From NCBI GenBank assembly GCA_035248685.1, contig DATFHF010000033.1, forward strand, positions 1-64,000: 64,000 nt of DNA. Reading direction: 5' to 3'. A program made the translations under genes and the position numbers. The stretch comes from Jatrophihabitans_A sp035248685. GTDB taxonomy: Bacteria > Actinomycetota > Actinomycetes > Mycobacteriales > Jatrophihabitantaceae. Position 1 is the stretch's first letter. Each line of letters opens with the position of its first letter. The notes beneath the pieces were generated by a model. It had not been told where the DNA came from. It made no database searches and worked only from the letters and a program-made list of their open reading frames with translations. This document shows, piece by piece, positions 9,025-18,256 of the stretch.

Positions 9025-9773
9025 ACTGTGTCGTGGTGACCGGGACCGGCACCGGGGTGGGTAAGACCATCGCCACCGCGGCGATCGCGGCCTGTTCACA
9101 GCGGCAAGGCCGGCGGGTGGCGGTGGTCAAGCCGGTGCAGACCGGGGCGCGACCCGGTGAGCCGGCCGACCTGGCCGAGGTGGCTCGGTTGACCGGGCTG
9201 GCCGACCTGCACGAGTACCAGCGCTACCGCGAGCCATTGGCCCCGGCCACCGCGGCTCGCCGGTTGGGCGAGGCCGGGCCGGGCCCGGCGCAGCTGGCCG
9301 ACCGGATCGGCGAGCTGGCCGATCGGGACCTGGTGGTCATCGAGGGCGCCGGTGGCTCGTTGGTGCGATTCGATGCCGCCGGCCACGGCATCATCGAGCT
9401 GGCCAACACGCTGGCCGACCGGGTGGCCGGATTGCGGGTGGTGCTGGTGTGCTCGTCCCGGCTCGGTGGCCTGCACGATGCGGCGGCCAGCGCACGCCCG
9501 CTGGCCGAGGCCGGGCTGGGCCCGCACCAGCTGGTGATCGGCGACTGGCCGGCGACGCCCGGGCTGGCCGACCGGTGCAACCTGCACGACCTGCCCGACT
9601 ACGCCGGTGCGCCGATCGGCGGTGTGCTGGCGGCCGACGCCGGCCTGCTGGAGGGTGCCCGGTTCGCCGAGTACGCCGTGCGATCGCTCACTCCGGCGCT
9701 GGGTGGGCGCCTGGATGCAGCAGACTTCGTCCGTAGCCACGCCGCCGCACCCCCCGGAGCTGAGAGCCTGTGA
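9021..9773 (+). CDS. bioD: Dethiobiotin synthetase
   Basis: ATP-dependent carboxylation and ring closure of 7,8-diaminopelargonate to dethiobiotin. The P-loop GTGTGVGKT is at residues 8-16, followed by VKPVQTG (substrate site) and VIEGAGG. At 250 residues it is slightly longer than the common 225-230, the extra length being a C-terminal tail with ARFAEYAVRSLTPALGG. Start overlaps the bioF stop and the stop overlaps the bioB start (GTGA), indicating coupled translation. Confidence 0.95.
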   Translation: MNCVVVTGTGTGVGKTIATAAIAACSQRQGRRVAVVKPVQTGARPGEPADLAEVARLTGLADLHEYQRYREPLAPATAARRLGEAGPGPAQLADRIGELADRDLVVIEGAGGSLVRFDAAGHGIIELANTLADRVAGLRVVLVCSSRLGGLHDAAASARPLAEAGLGPHQLVIGDWPATPGLADRCNLHDLPDYAGAPIGGVLAADAGLLEGARFAEYAVRSLTPALGGRLDAADFVRSHAAAPPGAESL

Positions 9774-10768
9774 CTATCGATGTGTTGGACGCCGCCCGGG
9801 ACCAGGTGCTCGAGCGGGGCCAGGGGCTGGCCGAGCCCGCCGTGCTGGAGGTGCTCCGGCTGCCGGACAGCCGACTGGACGAGCTGCTGGAACTGGCCCA
9901 CCAGGTCCGGCTGCGCTGGTGTGGCCCGGAGGTGGAGGTCGAGGGCATCGTCAGCCTGAAGACCGGCGGCTGCCCGGAGGACTGCCACTTCTGTTCGCAG
10001 TCCGGCCGGTTCGACTCGCCGGTGCGGACCGCCTGGTTGGACGTACCGAGCCTGGTCCGGGCGGCCCGGCAGACCGCGGAGACCGGAGCCAGCGAGTTCT
10101 GCATCGTGGCGGCGGTGCGCGGCCCGGACGAGCGGCTGATGGCCCAGGTCGCCGAGGGCGTGCGGGCGATCCGGGCCGAGGTCGACCTCCAGATCGCCTG
10201 CTCGCTGGGCATGCTCAGCCAGCCACAGGTGGACGAGTTGGTGGCGCTCGGCGTGCACCGGTACAACCACAACCTGGAGACCGCCCGCTCGTACTTCCAC
10301 CGGGTGGTGACTACCCACACCTGGCAGGAGCGCCGGGACACCCTGCGGATGGTGGCCGAGGCCGGCCTGGAGGTGTGCTGCGGCGGCATCATCGGCCTGG
10401 GCGAGACGCTGGAACAGCGCGCCGAGTTCGCCGCCCAGCTGGCCGCGCTGGACCCGCACGAGGTGCCGATGAACTTTCTCAACCCGCGGCCGGGCACCCC
10501 GTTCGCCGACCTGCCGGTGCTGGACGGACGGGACGCGCTGCGCACCATCGCGGCGTTCCGGCTGGCGCTACCTCGCACCGTGCTGCGCTTCGCCGGCGGC
10601 CGGGAGCTCACCCTCGGCGATCTGGGCGCCCGGCAAGGCATGCTCGGCGGCATCAACGCGGTAATCGTCGGCAACTACCTGACCACCCTGGGCCGGCCGG
10701 CCGCCGCCGACCTGGCGCTGCTGGACGAACTGAGCATGCCGATCAAGGCGCTCTCGGCGACTCTCTAG
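9770..10768 (+). CDS. bioB: Biotin synthase
   Basis: Radical SAM enzyme that inserts sulfur into dethiobiotin, the last step of biotin synthesis. The radical SAM cluster ligands are C68, C72 and C75 in GGCPEDCHFC. Other family motifs are YNHNLETARSYF, GGIIGLGE and NFLNPRPGTP. It is 332 residues. The [2Fe-2S] arginine/cysteine region typical of classic BioB (YNHN, then RFAGGRE near the C-terminus) is present in altered form. It is followed after nine bases by bsaP, which fits the actinobacterial type of biotin synthase that depends on an accessory protein. Confidence 0.96.
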   Translation: MTIDVLDAARDQVLERGQGLAEPAVLEVLRLPDSRLDELLELAHQVRLRWCGPEVEVEGIVSLKTGGCPEDCHFCSQSGRFDSPVRTAWLDVPSLVRAARQTAETGASEFCIVAAVRGPDERLMAQVAEGVRAIRAEVDLQIACSLGMLSQPQVDELVALGVHRYNHNLETARSYFHRVVTTHTWQERRDTLRMVAEAGLEVCCGGIIGLGETLEQRAEFAAQLAALDPHEVPMNFLNPRPGTPFADLPVLDGRDALRTIAAFRLALPRTVLRFAGGRELTLGDLGARQGMLGGINAVIVGNYLTTLGRPAAADLALLDELSMPIKALSATL

Positions 10769-10777
10769 GCCTGTCAG

Positions 10778-10960
10778 GTGTCTGAGCAGACGGCATTCTG
10801 CGGGCAGTGCGGCCGGCCGGGTGATCACCCCGGCTGCCGAGCTCGGGCTGCGCTTGAACCGCCGCGGTTCTGCCCGGACTGCGGCCGGCGGATGGTGGTT
10901 CAGGTAGAGCCGGCCGGCTGGCGAGCGCGCTGTTCCCGGCACGGCGAGCGACGCGACTAA
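10778..10960 (+). CDS. bsaP: Biotin synthase auxiliary protein (BsaP-like), 60 residues
   Basis: Very small protein predicted to support BioB, in line with the mycobacterial family (Rv1590) known as biotin synthase auxiliary protein, thought to bind or protect an iron-sulfur cluster. It has six cysteines: C8/C11 (CGQC), C20, C32/C35 (CPDC) and C52, in the spacing of a metal- or cluster-binding mini-protein. GTG start, nine bases after bioB, so co-transcribed. Its stop codon overlaps the stop of the convergent phosphoesterase gene by four bases. Identification rests on size, cysteine pattern and position directly after bioB. Confidence 0.85.
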   Translation: MSEQTAFCGQCGRPGDHPGCRARAALEPPRFCPDCGRRMVVQVEPAGWRARCSRHGERRD

Positions 10961-11868
10961 AGCCAGGTGCCGGTGATCCGAGCCGCCGTGCTGCTGCTGC
11001 CGACCTCCGGCAGGCCGTAGGCGTCCTCCAAGGCGCGCAGCACCGCGTAGTGGGTGATCCGCTCGGAATACCGGCCGACCAGCACCGACTGGCCGTAGAA
11101 GATTGTCGGAATGTGGTTGTCGGCGCTGTTGTCGTCCTCATCCCAGGTGACGATCAGCAGGCTGTTATGGGTCTTGGCCCATTGGGCGTAGCCGCCGAGG
11201 TGCGCCTTGAGCCAGCTGTCGCCGGTCGCGATGCTGCCGCTGTGCATGTTGTCGTACTCGTTGGGGACGACGAAGGACACCGTCGGCAGCGAGCTGTAGT
11301 TGGCCGGGAACGCGCCAAAGGTGCGGTTGTCCGAGGCCGGCACGTTGCTCGGGAAGTCCACCCACGGGTTGTGCTTGCGGGCGTACCCGCCGCTGCTGCA
11401 GCCGGTGTAACCGGTGGACGGCATGGACTCGGAGTAGCCGGCGAAGCTCCGGCCGGCGCGGATCAGCTCCGAGCCCAGGTTCTGGGTGGTGTAAGTGTGC
11501 GGGCAGGCGTCGCTGGTCAGGCCGTGCGTGGAGCCGGAGAACAGCGCCAGGTAGTTCGGCTCGCTCGGGTGGGTGATCGCGAACGACTCGGTGAACAGCG
11601 CCCCGCCGGCGGCCAGTGAGTTGATGTACGGCGCGGACGACTTGCCGATGATGTCGGCGTAAGAGCGGTTCTCCTCGACGACCACCACCACGTGGGCGAA
11701 CTGCGGGATGGAGCTGGTCGGCTGCGTCCGGGCCGAGCCGGTCGCGGCGGTGTCCGACCGCGGCTGAGCCGAAGAGCGCGCCGGGGTGACGGCCGAGGTG
11801 CAGGCGACCAGGGTTACCGCGGTAATAGCGACGGCGGCCGTCCGGCCGCGGGCGGAACGAAACAGCAT
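10957..11868 (-). CDS. Secreted lipoprotein phosphoesterase (acid phosphatase/phospholipase C superfamily)
   Basis: Extracytoplasmic hydrolase of the alkaline-phosphatase-fold phosphoesterase family. From the preferred ATG (11868, with GAGGAG ten bases upstream) there is a lipoprotein signal: basic RSARGR, hydrophobic AAVAITAVTLVA and lipobox LVAC with Cys at about residue 23. The catalytic region starts with HVVVVVEENRSYADIIG, followed by HPSEPNYLALFSGS and near the C-terminus VTWDEDDN, all typical metal/active-site segments of this family. A start at 11898 adds ten residues. Monocistronic, converging on bsaP. Substrate (phosphate monoester or diester) cannot be decided. Confidence 0.87.
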   Translation of the reverse strand: MLFRSARGRTAAVAITAVTLVACTSAVTPARSSAQPRSDTAATGSARTQPTSSIPQFAHVVVVVEENRSYADIIGKSSAPYINSLAAGGALFTESFAITHPSEPNYLALFSGSTHGLTSDACPHTYTTQNLGSELIRAGRSFAGYSESMPSTGYTGCSSGGYARKHNPWVDFPSNVPASDNRTFGAFPANYSSLPTVSFVVPNEYDNMHSGSIATGDSWLKAHLGGYAQWAKTHNSLLIVTWDEDDNSADNHIPTIFYGQSVLVGRYSERITHYAVLRALEDAYGLPEVGSSSTAARITGTWL

Positions 11869-11994
11869 CGGAGGGAGTCTCCTCAACAGCGACCGCATCG
11901 GGGCTGGATGGGCACCTCTAACTATGCTCCGAACGAGCTGAATACCTGCTGTGCTCGTGATGACGGTCCTCCGACAACTCGGTGATCTCCTGCG

Positions 11995-12840
11995 CTAGAG
12001 ACCGGTGACCAGGTCCTCGCCGGCGTAGACGTTCATCCGGCCGCCCCGCACCATTCCGGCCAACACCAGCTCGTGCTCGCGGGCCAAATCCACCGCCAGG
12101 TCGGACGGGGCGGAAACTGCGACAATGCCCGCGGCACCGGCGGCGACCGCCTTCTGCACGATCTCGAAGGAAATCCGGCCGCTGACCACCAGCAGCAAGT
12201 CGGTGGCCGGCAGCCGCTCGGCGAGTAGCGCCCAGCCGTGCACCTTGTCCACCGCGTTGTGCCGACCGACGTCCTCGCGTACCGCCAGCAGCGTGCCGTC
12301 CGCGCTGGCCAACGCGGCCGCGTGCAGCGAACCGGTCCGGTCGAAGGTCTTCTGCTGCGCGCGCAGTGCGTCCGGCAGCGCCAGCAGCGCCCGGGCTTCG
12401 ACCGTCCAGCCGGGGGTGTGCGGATCGCTGCGGCGCAACGGGCTCAGATCCAGCACGTCGGCGCTGCACACCCCGCAGGCTGCGCCGGTCACCCAGGCCC
12501 GTGGCCGGGGCGGCTCGATCCCGGGCCGCAGCGCCAGGTCCACCTGGTCCACCCCCCGGCCGGACACCCCGTCCGCCGCCCGCGCCGCCAGGTCGTCCTC
12601 GGTTCGGCACTGCCGCAGACCCACCAGGTCGGCGGGCCCACGCACTCCGGACTCGACGGTCAGCCAGCCGGCAGCCAGCTCCAGGTCATGCCCCGGCGTG
12701 CGCATCAGGGTTGCGATGGACTCGCCGTCCAGGATCAGGTTCAGCGGTGCCTCGACGGTCAACTCGTCGCCGAGGGTCTCCACCGCGGGATCGGCGCCGT
12801 CCACCGACCTGATCCGGGTGATCCGGCGACGCGCGGTCAT
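11995..12840 (-). CDS. fdhD: Formate dehydrogenase accessory sulfurtransferase FdhD
   Basis: Transfers sulfur from a cysteine desulfurase to the molybdenum cofactor before its insertion into formate dehydrogenase. The two conserved cysteines are in GAACGVCSAD (about C122 and C125). Other signatures are RTPGHDLELAAGW, the nucleotide/cofactor part EDVGRHNAVDKVHGWAL, and VVSGRISFEIVQKA. About 281 residues, as in E. coli. An ATG at 12849 (three codons earlier) is also possible. No formate dehydrogenase gene is in the window, although a MobA-like fusion protein is encoded 8 kb away. Divergent from rarA with a 65-base gap. Confidence 0.95.
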   Translation of the reverse strand: MTARRRITRIRSVDGADPAVETLGDELTVEAPLNLILDGESIATLMRTPGHDLELAAGWLTVESGVRGPADLVGLRQCRTEDDLAARAADGVSGRGVDQVDLALRPGIEPPRPRAWVTGAACGVCSADVLDLSPLRRSDPHTPGWTVEARALLALPDALRAQQKTFDRTGSLHAAALASADGTLLAVREDVGRHNAVDKVHGWALLAERLPATDLLLVVSGRISFEIVQKAVAAGAAGIVAVSAPSDLAVDLAREHELVLAGMVRGGRMNVYAGEDLVTGL

Positions 12841-12905
12841 CACTGCCATGCCTGCCAATGTAGAACTGCTCCGAGCCATCGACAGGCTACGGTTAACGGG
12901 GAGGG

Positions 12906-14294
12906 ATGGACGTGACGCTGTTCGGTGAACTGTCCGACGACGCAGATCCGACCAGCACCGCCTCCAGCGCCCAACAACCGGCGACGGTCGACCCGAACGC
13001 CCCGCTCGCCATCCGGCTGCGACCCCGCACCCTGGACGAGGTGATCGGCCAGCAGCACCTGCTCGGCCCCGGTTCGCCACTGCGCCGGTTGGTCGAGGGG
13101 GACGCGCCGATGTCGCTGATCCTGTTCGGCCCGCCCGGCACCGGCAAAACCACGCTGGCCAGCATTGTGTCGACGGCCAGCAACCGGCGGTTCGTCCAGC
13201 TGTCGGCGCTCAATGCCGGGGTCAAGGACGTCCGGGCGGTGATCGACACCGCCCGCCGCACCCTGGAGCACGGTGGCCGGCAGACCGTGCTGTTCATCGA
13301 CGAGATCCACCGGTTCTCCAAGACCCAGCAGGATTCGCTGCTGGCCGCGGTGGAGGCGCGCACCATCACGCTGGTCGCCGCGACCACCGAGAACCCGTAC
13401 TTCTCGATGGTGTCGCCGCTACTGTCGCGCAGCCTGCTGCTCACCCTGCAGCCGCTGGACGATGCCGACATCGAGCAGCTGATCGACCGGGCGCTGACCG
13501 ATCCGCGCGGGCTGGCCGGCCAAGTCAGCCTGGCCGCGGACGCCCGAGCCCACCTGGTGCGGATGGCGACCGGGGACGCCCGCCGGGTGCTGACCGCGCT
13601 GGAGGCAGCGGCTGGCACGGTGCTCGCCGAAAGCCAGAACGACGCCGGTCCGGTCGAAATCAGCCTGCCGGCGCTGGAACAAGCCGTCGACACCGCCGCG
13701 GTGCGCTACGACCGCGACGGTGACCAGCACTACGACGTGATCAGCGCGTTCATCAAATCCATCCGGGGCTCGGACGTCGACGCCGCGCTGCACTACCTGG
13801 CCCGGATGATCGTGGCCGGCGAGGATCCGCGCTTCATCGCCCGCCGGCTGGTGGTGCACGCCAGCGAGGACATCGGCCTGGCCGACCCGGGCGCGTTGCT
13901 GGCGGCCACCGCGGCCGCGCAGGCGGTTGCCCTGATCGGCATGCCGGAGGCCCGGATCAACCTGGCCCAGGCCACCATCCACCTGGCGCTGGCGCCCAAA
14001 TCCAACGCGGTGATCCGCGCCATCGACTCCGCGATCGCCGACGTTCGGGCCGGTCAGGCCGGCGCGGTGCCGCCGCCCTTGCGGGACGGCCACTATGCCG
14101 GCGCCAGCAAGCTCGGGCACGGCCAGCGCTACGTCTACCCGCACGACCTCGCCGAAGGGGTGGCCAGTCAGCAGTACCCGCCGGACGAACTGGTCGGCAC
14201 CGACTACTACCTGCCCAGCCAGCGCGGGGCGGAGCGGGCGGTGGCCGAACGGGTCGACCGGCTGCGCGCGCTCATCCGGGACAGCGAGCCCTGA
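12906..14294 (+). CDS. rarA: Replication-associated recombination protein A (RarA/MgsA AAA ATPase)
   Basis: Clamp-loader-like AAA+ ATPase acting at stalled replication forks. Walker A is GPPGTGKTT (K81), Walker B FIDEIHRFSK near residue 128, sensor 1 ATTENPYFS, then the MgsA C-terminal tetramerisation region with SFIKS-like ISAFIKSIRGSDVDAALHYLARM and HYAGASKLGHGQRYVYPHD. 462 residues. ATG start with GGGGAGGG just upstream. The N-terminal 40 residues (LFGELSDDADP) contain a short acidic-leading stretch that may serve as a partner-binding tail. Confidence 0.96.
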   Translation: MDVTLFGELSDDADPTSTASSAQQPATVDPNAPLAIRLRPRTLDEVIGQQHLLGPGSPLRRLVEGDAPMSLILFGPPGTGKTTLASIVSTASNRRFVQLSALNAGVKDVRAVIDTARRTLEHGGRQTVLFIDEIHRFSKTQQDSLLAAVEARTITLVAATTENPYFSMVSPLLSRSLLLTLQPLDDADIEQLIDRALTDPRGLAGQVSLAADARAHLVRMATGDARRVLTALEAAAGTVLAESQNDAGPVEISLPALEQAVDTAAVRYDRDGDQHYDVISAFIKSIRGSDVDAALHYLARMIVAGEDPRFIARRLVVHASEDIGLADPGALLAATAAAQAVALIGMPEARINLAQATIHLALAPKSNAVIRAIDSAIADVRAGQAGAVPPPLRDGHYAGASKLGHGQRYVYPHDLAEGVASQQYPPDELVGTDYYLPSQRGAERAVAERVDRLRALIRDSEP

Positions 14295-14361
14295 GCCGGC
14301 CCAGGTAGGGTCTTGCCAGAGCAGCAGAGCAAATAGTGCGCACTGAGGAGGAGGGGGCACC

Positions 14362-14772
14362 GTGCACGCTGGAGCAATCGCCGGGCTGATCGCGGCGGGT
14401 GCGTTCGTCCTTCTGGTGTTGTTGCTGGCTATCCCGTTGCTGAAGCTCGGCCGGACGTTGGACGAGGCCACCCTGGCGATCCGCAAGACTCACGAGGGCG
14501 CCACCCCGCTGCTGACCGGCGCGCAAACCACCGTGGCCAATGTGAACAGCCAGTTGGCGCAGGTCGAGGACATCACCCGCGGGGTCAGCTCGATCACCAC
14601 CAACGCCGCCGCGCTGACCTCCATCGTGTCCTCGGCGGTGGGCAGCCCGCTGATCAAGGTCGCCGCCTTCTCCTACGGCGTGCGGTCCACGGTCAAGAAG
14701 CGCCGGGACGCGCAGGCTGTCGCCGAGGCTCGGCGGGGCCGCCGGGCGGCCGGTCGCCGGCGGGTGCGCTGA
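14362..14772 (+). CDS. DUF948 family membrane protein
   Basis: Small membrane-anchored protein of unknown function. One transmembrane helix spans about residues 5-30 (GLIAAGAFVLLVLLLAIPLL). A following Ala/Thr/Val-rich, coiled-coil-prone region (LDEATLAIRKTHEGATPLL, NVNSQLAQVEDITRGVSSITTNAAAL) is typical of DUF948. The C-terminus is very basic (KKRRDAQAVAEARRGRRAAGRRR). GTG start with GAGGAGGGGG upstream. DUF948 followed by a DUF6167-type gene and alaS is a recurring actinobacterial order, and stop and start of the two small genes overlap. Confidence 0.88.
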   Translation: MHAGAIAGLIAAGAFVLLVLLLAIPLLKLGRTLDEATLAIRKTHEGATPLLTGAQTTVANVNSQLAQVEDITRGVSSITTNAAALTSIVSSAVGSPLIKVAAFSYGVRSTVKKRRDAQAVAEARRGRRAAGRRRVR

Positions 14773-15032
14773 TGCGCCGGCTGTTCTGGCTGGCTTTGGG
14801 CGCCAGCCTCGGCGTGCTGATCTTCCGCAAGCTGTCGCGGGCCGCCGACAAGCTCACCCCGCAAGGCATCGCGGCCAGCGTTGGCGCCGGGCTCACCGAA
14901 CTGTCCTATGCGCTGCGGGACTTCGTCGACGATGTGCGCGACGCGATGTCCGCGCACGAGAGCGCGCTACGTTCGGCCGCCGGCCTGGATTCGGGCGTGG
15001 TCCCGGATCGGTCCGGCAGCACGGCCGGCTGA
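14772..15032 (+). CDS. DUF6167-like small protein
   Basis: 86-residue protein, function unknown. It has a short N-terminal hydrophobic segment (RLFWLALGASLGVLIF, residues 3-18) followed by KLSRAADKLTPQGIAAS and an amphipathic acidic stretch (RDFVDDVRDAMSAHE). This layout and its position between DUF948 and alaS match the actinobacterial DUF6167 family. The ATG overlaps the previous stop (TGATG). It ends 25 bases before alaS. Family assignment is from recall of sequence style and synteny. Confidence 0.75.
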   Translation: MRRLFWLALGASLGVLIFRKLSRAADKLTPQGIAASVGAGLTELSYALRDFVDDVRDAMSAHESALRSAAGLDSGVVPDRSGSTAG

Positions 15033-15057
15033 CCAAGTAGAGGTAAGGAGCTACCCC

Positions 15058-17754
15058 ATGCGCTCTGCCGAGATCCGGCGGCGCTTCCTTGCGCATTTCC
15101 AGGCCAATGGGCACACCGTAGTACCCAGCGTGCCGCTGCCCTTCGACGACCCGAACCTGCTGTTCGTCAACGCCGGCATGGTGCAGTTCGTCCCCTACTT
15201 CATCGGTCAGCAGGCCGCCCCCTGGAAGCGCGCCACCAGCGTGCAGAAGTGCATCCGGACCCAGGACATCGAAGAGGTCGGCAAGACCACCCGGCACGGC
15301 ACGTTCTTCCAGATGAACGGTAACTTCAGCTTCGGCGACTACTTCAAGGAGCTGGCCATCCAGCTGGCCTGGCAGCTGTCCGTCAACCCGATCGCCGACG
15401 GCGGCTTCGGCCTGGATCCGGAACGGATCTGGCCCACCGTCTTCCTCGACGACGACGAGGCCGTCGACATCTGGCAGCGGGTGATCGGCATCCCGGCCGA
15501 ACGGATCGTCCGGCGGGGACGGGCCGACAACACCTGGGACATGGGTATCCCCGGGCCGGCCGGCACCTGCAGCGAGCTGTTCTACGACCGCGGTCCGGAG
15601 TACGGCCCGGACGGCGGCCCGGCGGTGGACGAGGACCGGTACATGGAGTACTGGAACCTGGTTTTCATGCAGTACGAGCGCGGCCGGGCCACCGGTCCGG
15701 GCAAGGGCGAGTACGAGATCCTCGGCGACCTGCCCAACAAGAACATCGACACCGGGATGGGCCTGGAACGGATGGCCACCCTGCTTCAGGGCGTGGACAA
15801 CCTCTACGAGATCGACGAAACCCGGCCGATCCTGGACCGGGCGGCCGAGCTGACCGGCAAGAAGTACGGCGCCCAGTCCGGGCATGCCGCCAGCCAGTCG
15901 CACCCGGACGATGTGCGGTTGCGGGTGATCGCCGACCACGTCCGGACCGGGCTGATGCTGATGGGCGACGGGGTGACCCCGTCCAATGAGGGCCGCGGCT
16001 ACGTGCTGCGCCGGATCCTGCGCCGCGCCGTCCGCTCGATGCGGTTGCTCGGCTACGGCGACCCGGCGCTGCCCGAGCTACTGCCTGTGGCGCGCGACTG
16101 CATGTCCCCGTCCTACCCGGAATTGGCCGAGAATTACGACCGAATCGCGATGATCGGCTACGCCGAGGAGGAAACCTTCCGGCGGACGCTGGTGTCCGGA
16201 ACCGCCATCTTCGACACCGCGGTGCAGACGGTGACCGAGTCGGCGGGCACCGTGCTACCCGGCGAGCAGGCGTTCAGGCTGCACGACACCTTCGGCTTCC
16301 CGATCGACCTGACCCTGGAGATGGCGGCCGAGCAAGGCCTGTCGGTGGATGTCGAGGGCTTCCGGCGGCTGATGACCGAGCAGCGCGAGCGGGCCAAGGC
16401 CGACGCCAAGGCGAACAAGAGCGGGCACGGCAACTCGCCCGCCTACCGGGAGCTGCGTGACCGGGGCGAGACGGTGTTCACCGGCTACCAGCAGCTGGCC
16501 AACCAGGCCACCGTGCTCGGCCTGGTCGCCGACGGCGAGCTGGTTCGATCAGCCGGGGCCGGCCAAATCATCGAAGTGGTGCTGGACGAGACCCCGTTCT
16601 ACGCCGAGTCCGGTGGGCAGGTCGCCGACGAGGGCACCATCGTCTCCGACGGCGCCGAGCTGCGGGTGCTGGACGTGCAGAAGCCGGTCAAGGGCCTCAT
16701 CGTGCACCGGGTCGAGGTCAGCGCCGGCGAGATCGGCGCGGGCGAGCAGGTGCTGGCGCAGGTGGATCCGGAATGGCGCCGGTCAGCTCGGCAGGCGCAC
16801 TCCGGCACCCACGTGGTGCATGCGGCGTTGCGGGAGGTGCTCGGCCCGACCGCGCTCCAGAGCGGTTCCTACAACCGGCCCGGCTACCTGCGGCTGGACT
16901 TCGCCTGGGGCTCCGGGTTGCCGCCGGCGACCCGGCGCGACATCGAGCAGGTCGCCAACCGGGCGCTGCGCGCCGACCTGCCGGTGGCGGTGCGCTACAT
17001 GCCGCTGGCGCAGGCCCGCGAGATCGGCGCGCTGGCACTGTTCGGCGAAACCTACGACGCCGAAGCGCGGGTGGTCGAGATCGGCGGCCCGTGGTCGCGG
17101 GAGCTGTGCGGTGGCACCCACGTCGAGCACTCCTCGCAGGTCGGCGCGATCACCCTGGTCGGCGAGTCGTCGGTCGGCGCCGGCGTGCGCCGGGTGGAGG
17201 CCTTCGTCGGGCTGGAGGCGTTGGACTACCTGGCTACCGAACGGGCGCTGCTGAACACGGTGTCCGAGACGCTGAAGGTGCCCAGCGCCGAGGTGCCGGA
17301 CCGAGTGGCCGCCCTGGTGGAGCGGCTGAAGGTGGTGGAGAAGGAGCTGGAACGCCGACGGGTCGCCGCCGTGCTGGCCGGCGCCGGCGAGCTGGCCAGC
17401 CAGGCCACCGAGGTCGACGGGGCACAGGTGGTTGCGGTGGCAGCGCCGGCCGGGCTGACCGGCAACGACCTGCGCACGCTGGCCACCGACGTCCGAGCCC
17501 GGCTGGATGTAAATCGCCCGGCCGTGGTGGTGCTGGTGTCCGACGTCGAGGGCAAGGCGCACTTCGTGGCCAGCGTGAACCAGGCGGGGCAACAGGACGG
17601 CCTGTCGGCGGGGGAGCTGGTCAAGCAGTTCGCCCCGGTGCTGGGTGCCCGCGGTGGCGGCAAGGCCGATCTGGCCCAGGGCGCCGGTGGCGATCCGGCC
17701 CGCACCGGTGAGGCGATCGAGGTGGTCTTGCGCGCGGTTGCCGGCCGCCGGTGA
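15058..17754 (+). CDS. alaS: Alanyl-tRNA synthetase
   Basis: Charges tRNA-Ala and edits mischarged Ser/Gly. Domains in order: class II catalytic core (MRSAEIRRRFLAHFQANGHTVVPS, NAGMVQFVPYF, QMNGNFSFGDYFKE), tRNA-recognition helices, editing domain with the zinc site HSGTHVVHAALREVLG and CGGTHVEHSSQVG, and the C-terminal DHHA1/C-Ala domain ending with GGKADLAQGAGG. 898 residues, normal length. ATG 15058 is preceded by GGTAAGGAGCTACCCC; the long frame upstream overlaps the DUF6167 gene and is not coding. Confidence 0.98.
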   Translation: MRSAEIRRRFLAHFQANGHTVVPSVPLPFDDPNLLFVNAGMVQFVPYFIGQQAAPWKRATSVQKCIRTQDIEEVGKTTRHGTFFQMNGNFSFGDYFKELAIQLAWQLSVNPIADGGFGLDPERIWPTVFLDDDEAVDIWQRVIGIPAERIVRRGRADNTWDMGIPGPAGTCSELFYDRGPEYGPDGGPAVDEDRYMEYWNLVFMQYERGRATGPGKGEYEILGDLPNKNIDTGMGLERMATLLQGVDNLYEIDETRPILDRAAELTGKKYGAQSGHAASQSHPDDVRLRVIADHVRTGLMLMGDGVTPSNEGRGYVLRRILRRAVRSMRLLGYGDPALPELLPVARDCMSPSYPELAENYDRIAMIGYAEEETFRRTLVSGTAIFDTAVQTVTESAGTVLPGEQAFRLHDTFGFPIDLTLEMAAEQGLSVDVEGFRRLMTEQRERAKADAKANKSGHGNSPAYRELRDRGETVFTGYQQLANQATVLGLVADGELVRSAGAGQIIEVVLDETPFYAESGGQVADEGTIVSDGAELRVLDVQKPVKGLIVHRVEVSAGEIGAGEQVLAQVDPEWRRSARQAHSGTHVVHAALREVLGPTALQSGSYNRPGYLRLDFAWGSGLPPATRRDIEQVANRALRADLPVAVRYMPLAQAREIGALALFGETYDAEARVVEIGGPWSRELCGGTHVEHSSQVGAITLVGESSVGAGVRRVEAFVGLEALDYLATERALLNTVSETLKVPSAEVPDRVAALVERLKVVEKELERRRVAAVLAGAGELASQATEVDGAQVVAVAAPAGLTGNDLRTLATDVRARLDVNRPAVVVLVSDVEGKAHFVASVNQAGQQDGLSAGELVKQFAPVLGARGGGKADLAQGAGGDPARTGEAIEVVLRAVAGRR

Positions 17755-17773
17755 GCCGGCCGGGGATCGGGCG

Positions 17774-18256
17774 ATGAGCCGGCCAGGGGTCTGGCTCGGC
17801 CTCGATGTCGGCGCGGTCCGGATCGGAGTGGCCCGCAGCGACCCAGACGGGGTGCTCGCGGTGCCGGTCGAGACGGTGCCGGCCGACCCGCGCGGCGGCC
17901 GGGATCTGGCCCGAATCGCCGAGCTGATCGCCGAACATGAGGCGGTCGGCGTGGTGATCGGGCTGCCTCGGACGCTGGCCGGCCGGGACGGACCGGCGGT
18001 ACAGGCGGCCCGGACGTTCGGGGCGGCGTTGCGGGACCGGATCGACCCGGTTACCGTCCGGTACGTCGATGAGCGGATGACCACCGTGCTGGCGCAGCGT
18101 AACCTCAGCACGAGCGGCGTACGGGGCAGGGCCAAGCGGGCCATTGTGGACCAGGCAGCGGCGGTCGAAATCCTGCAGACCTTCCTCGATGGCGTGGCTA
18201 CCAGCACGGGCACAACGAAGTCGCCCACCACAGACGGCGACACGGATGGAGAGTGA
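17774..18256 (+). CDS. ruvX: Holliday junction resolvase-like RuvX/YqgF
   Basis: RNase H-fold nuclease family implicated in pre-16S rRNA 5' maturation, formerly annotated as a Holliday junction resolvase. First catalytic Asp in WLGLDVGAVRIGVA, then VVIGLPRTLAGRDG and VDERMTTVLAQ, with a final Asp in VDQAAAVEILQ. 160 residues. The ATG at 17774 is 19 bases after alaS, and its 3' end overlaps mltG by 11 bases. alaS-ruvX-mltG-aroE is a standard actinobacterial cluster. Confidence 0.93.
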   Translation: MSRPGVWLGLDVGAVRIGVARSDPDGVLAVPVETVPADPRGGRDLARIAELIAEHEAVGVVIGLPRTLAGRDGPAVQAARTFGAALRDRIDPVTVRYVDERMTTVLAQRNLSTSGVRGRAKRAIVDQAAAVEILQTFLDGVATSTGTTKSPTTDGDTDGE

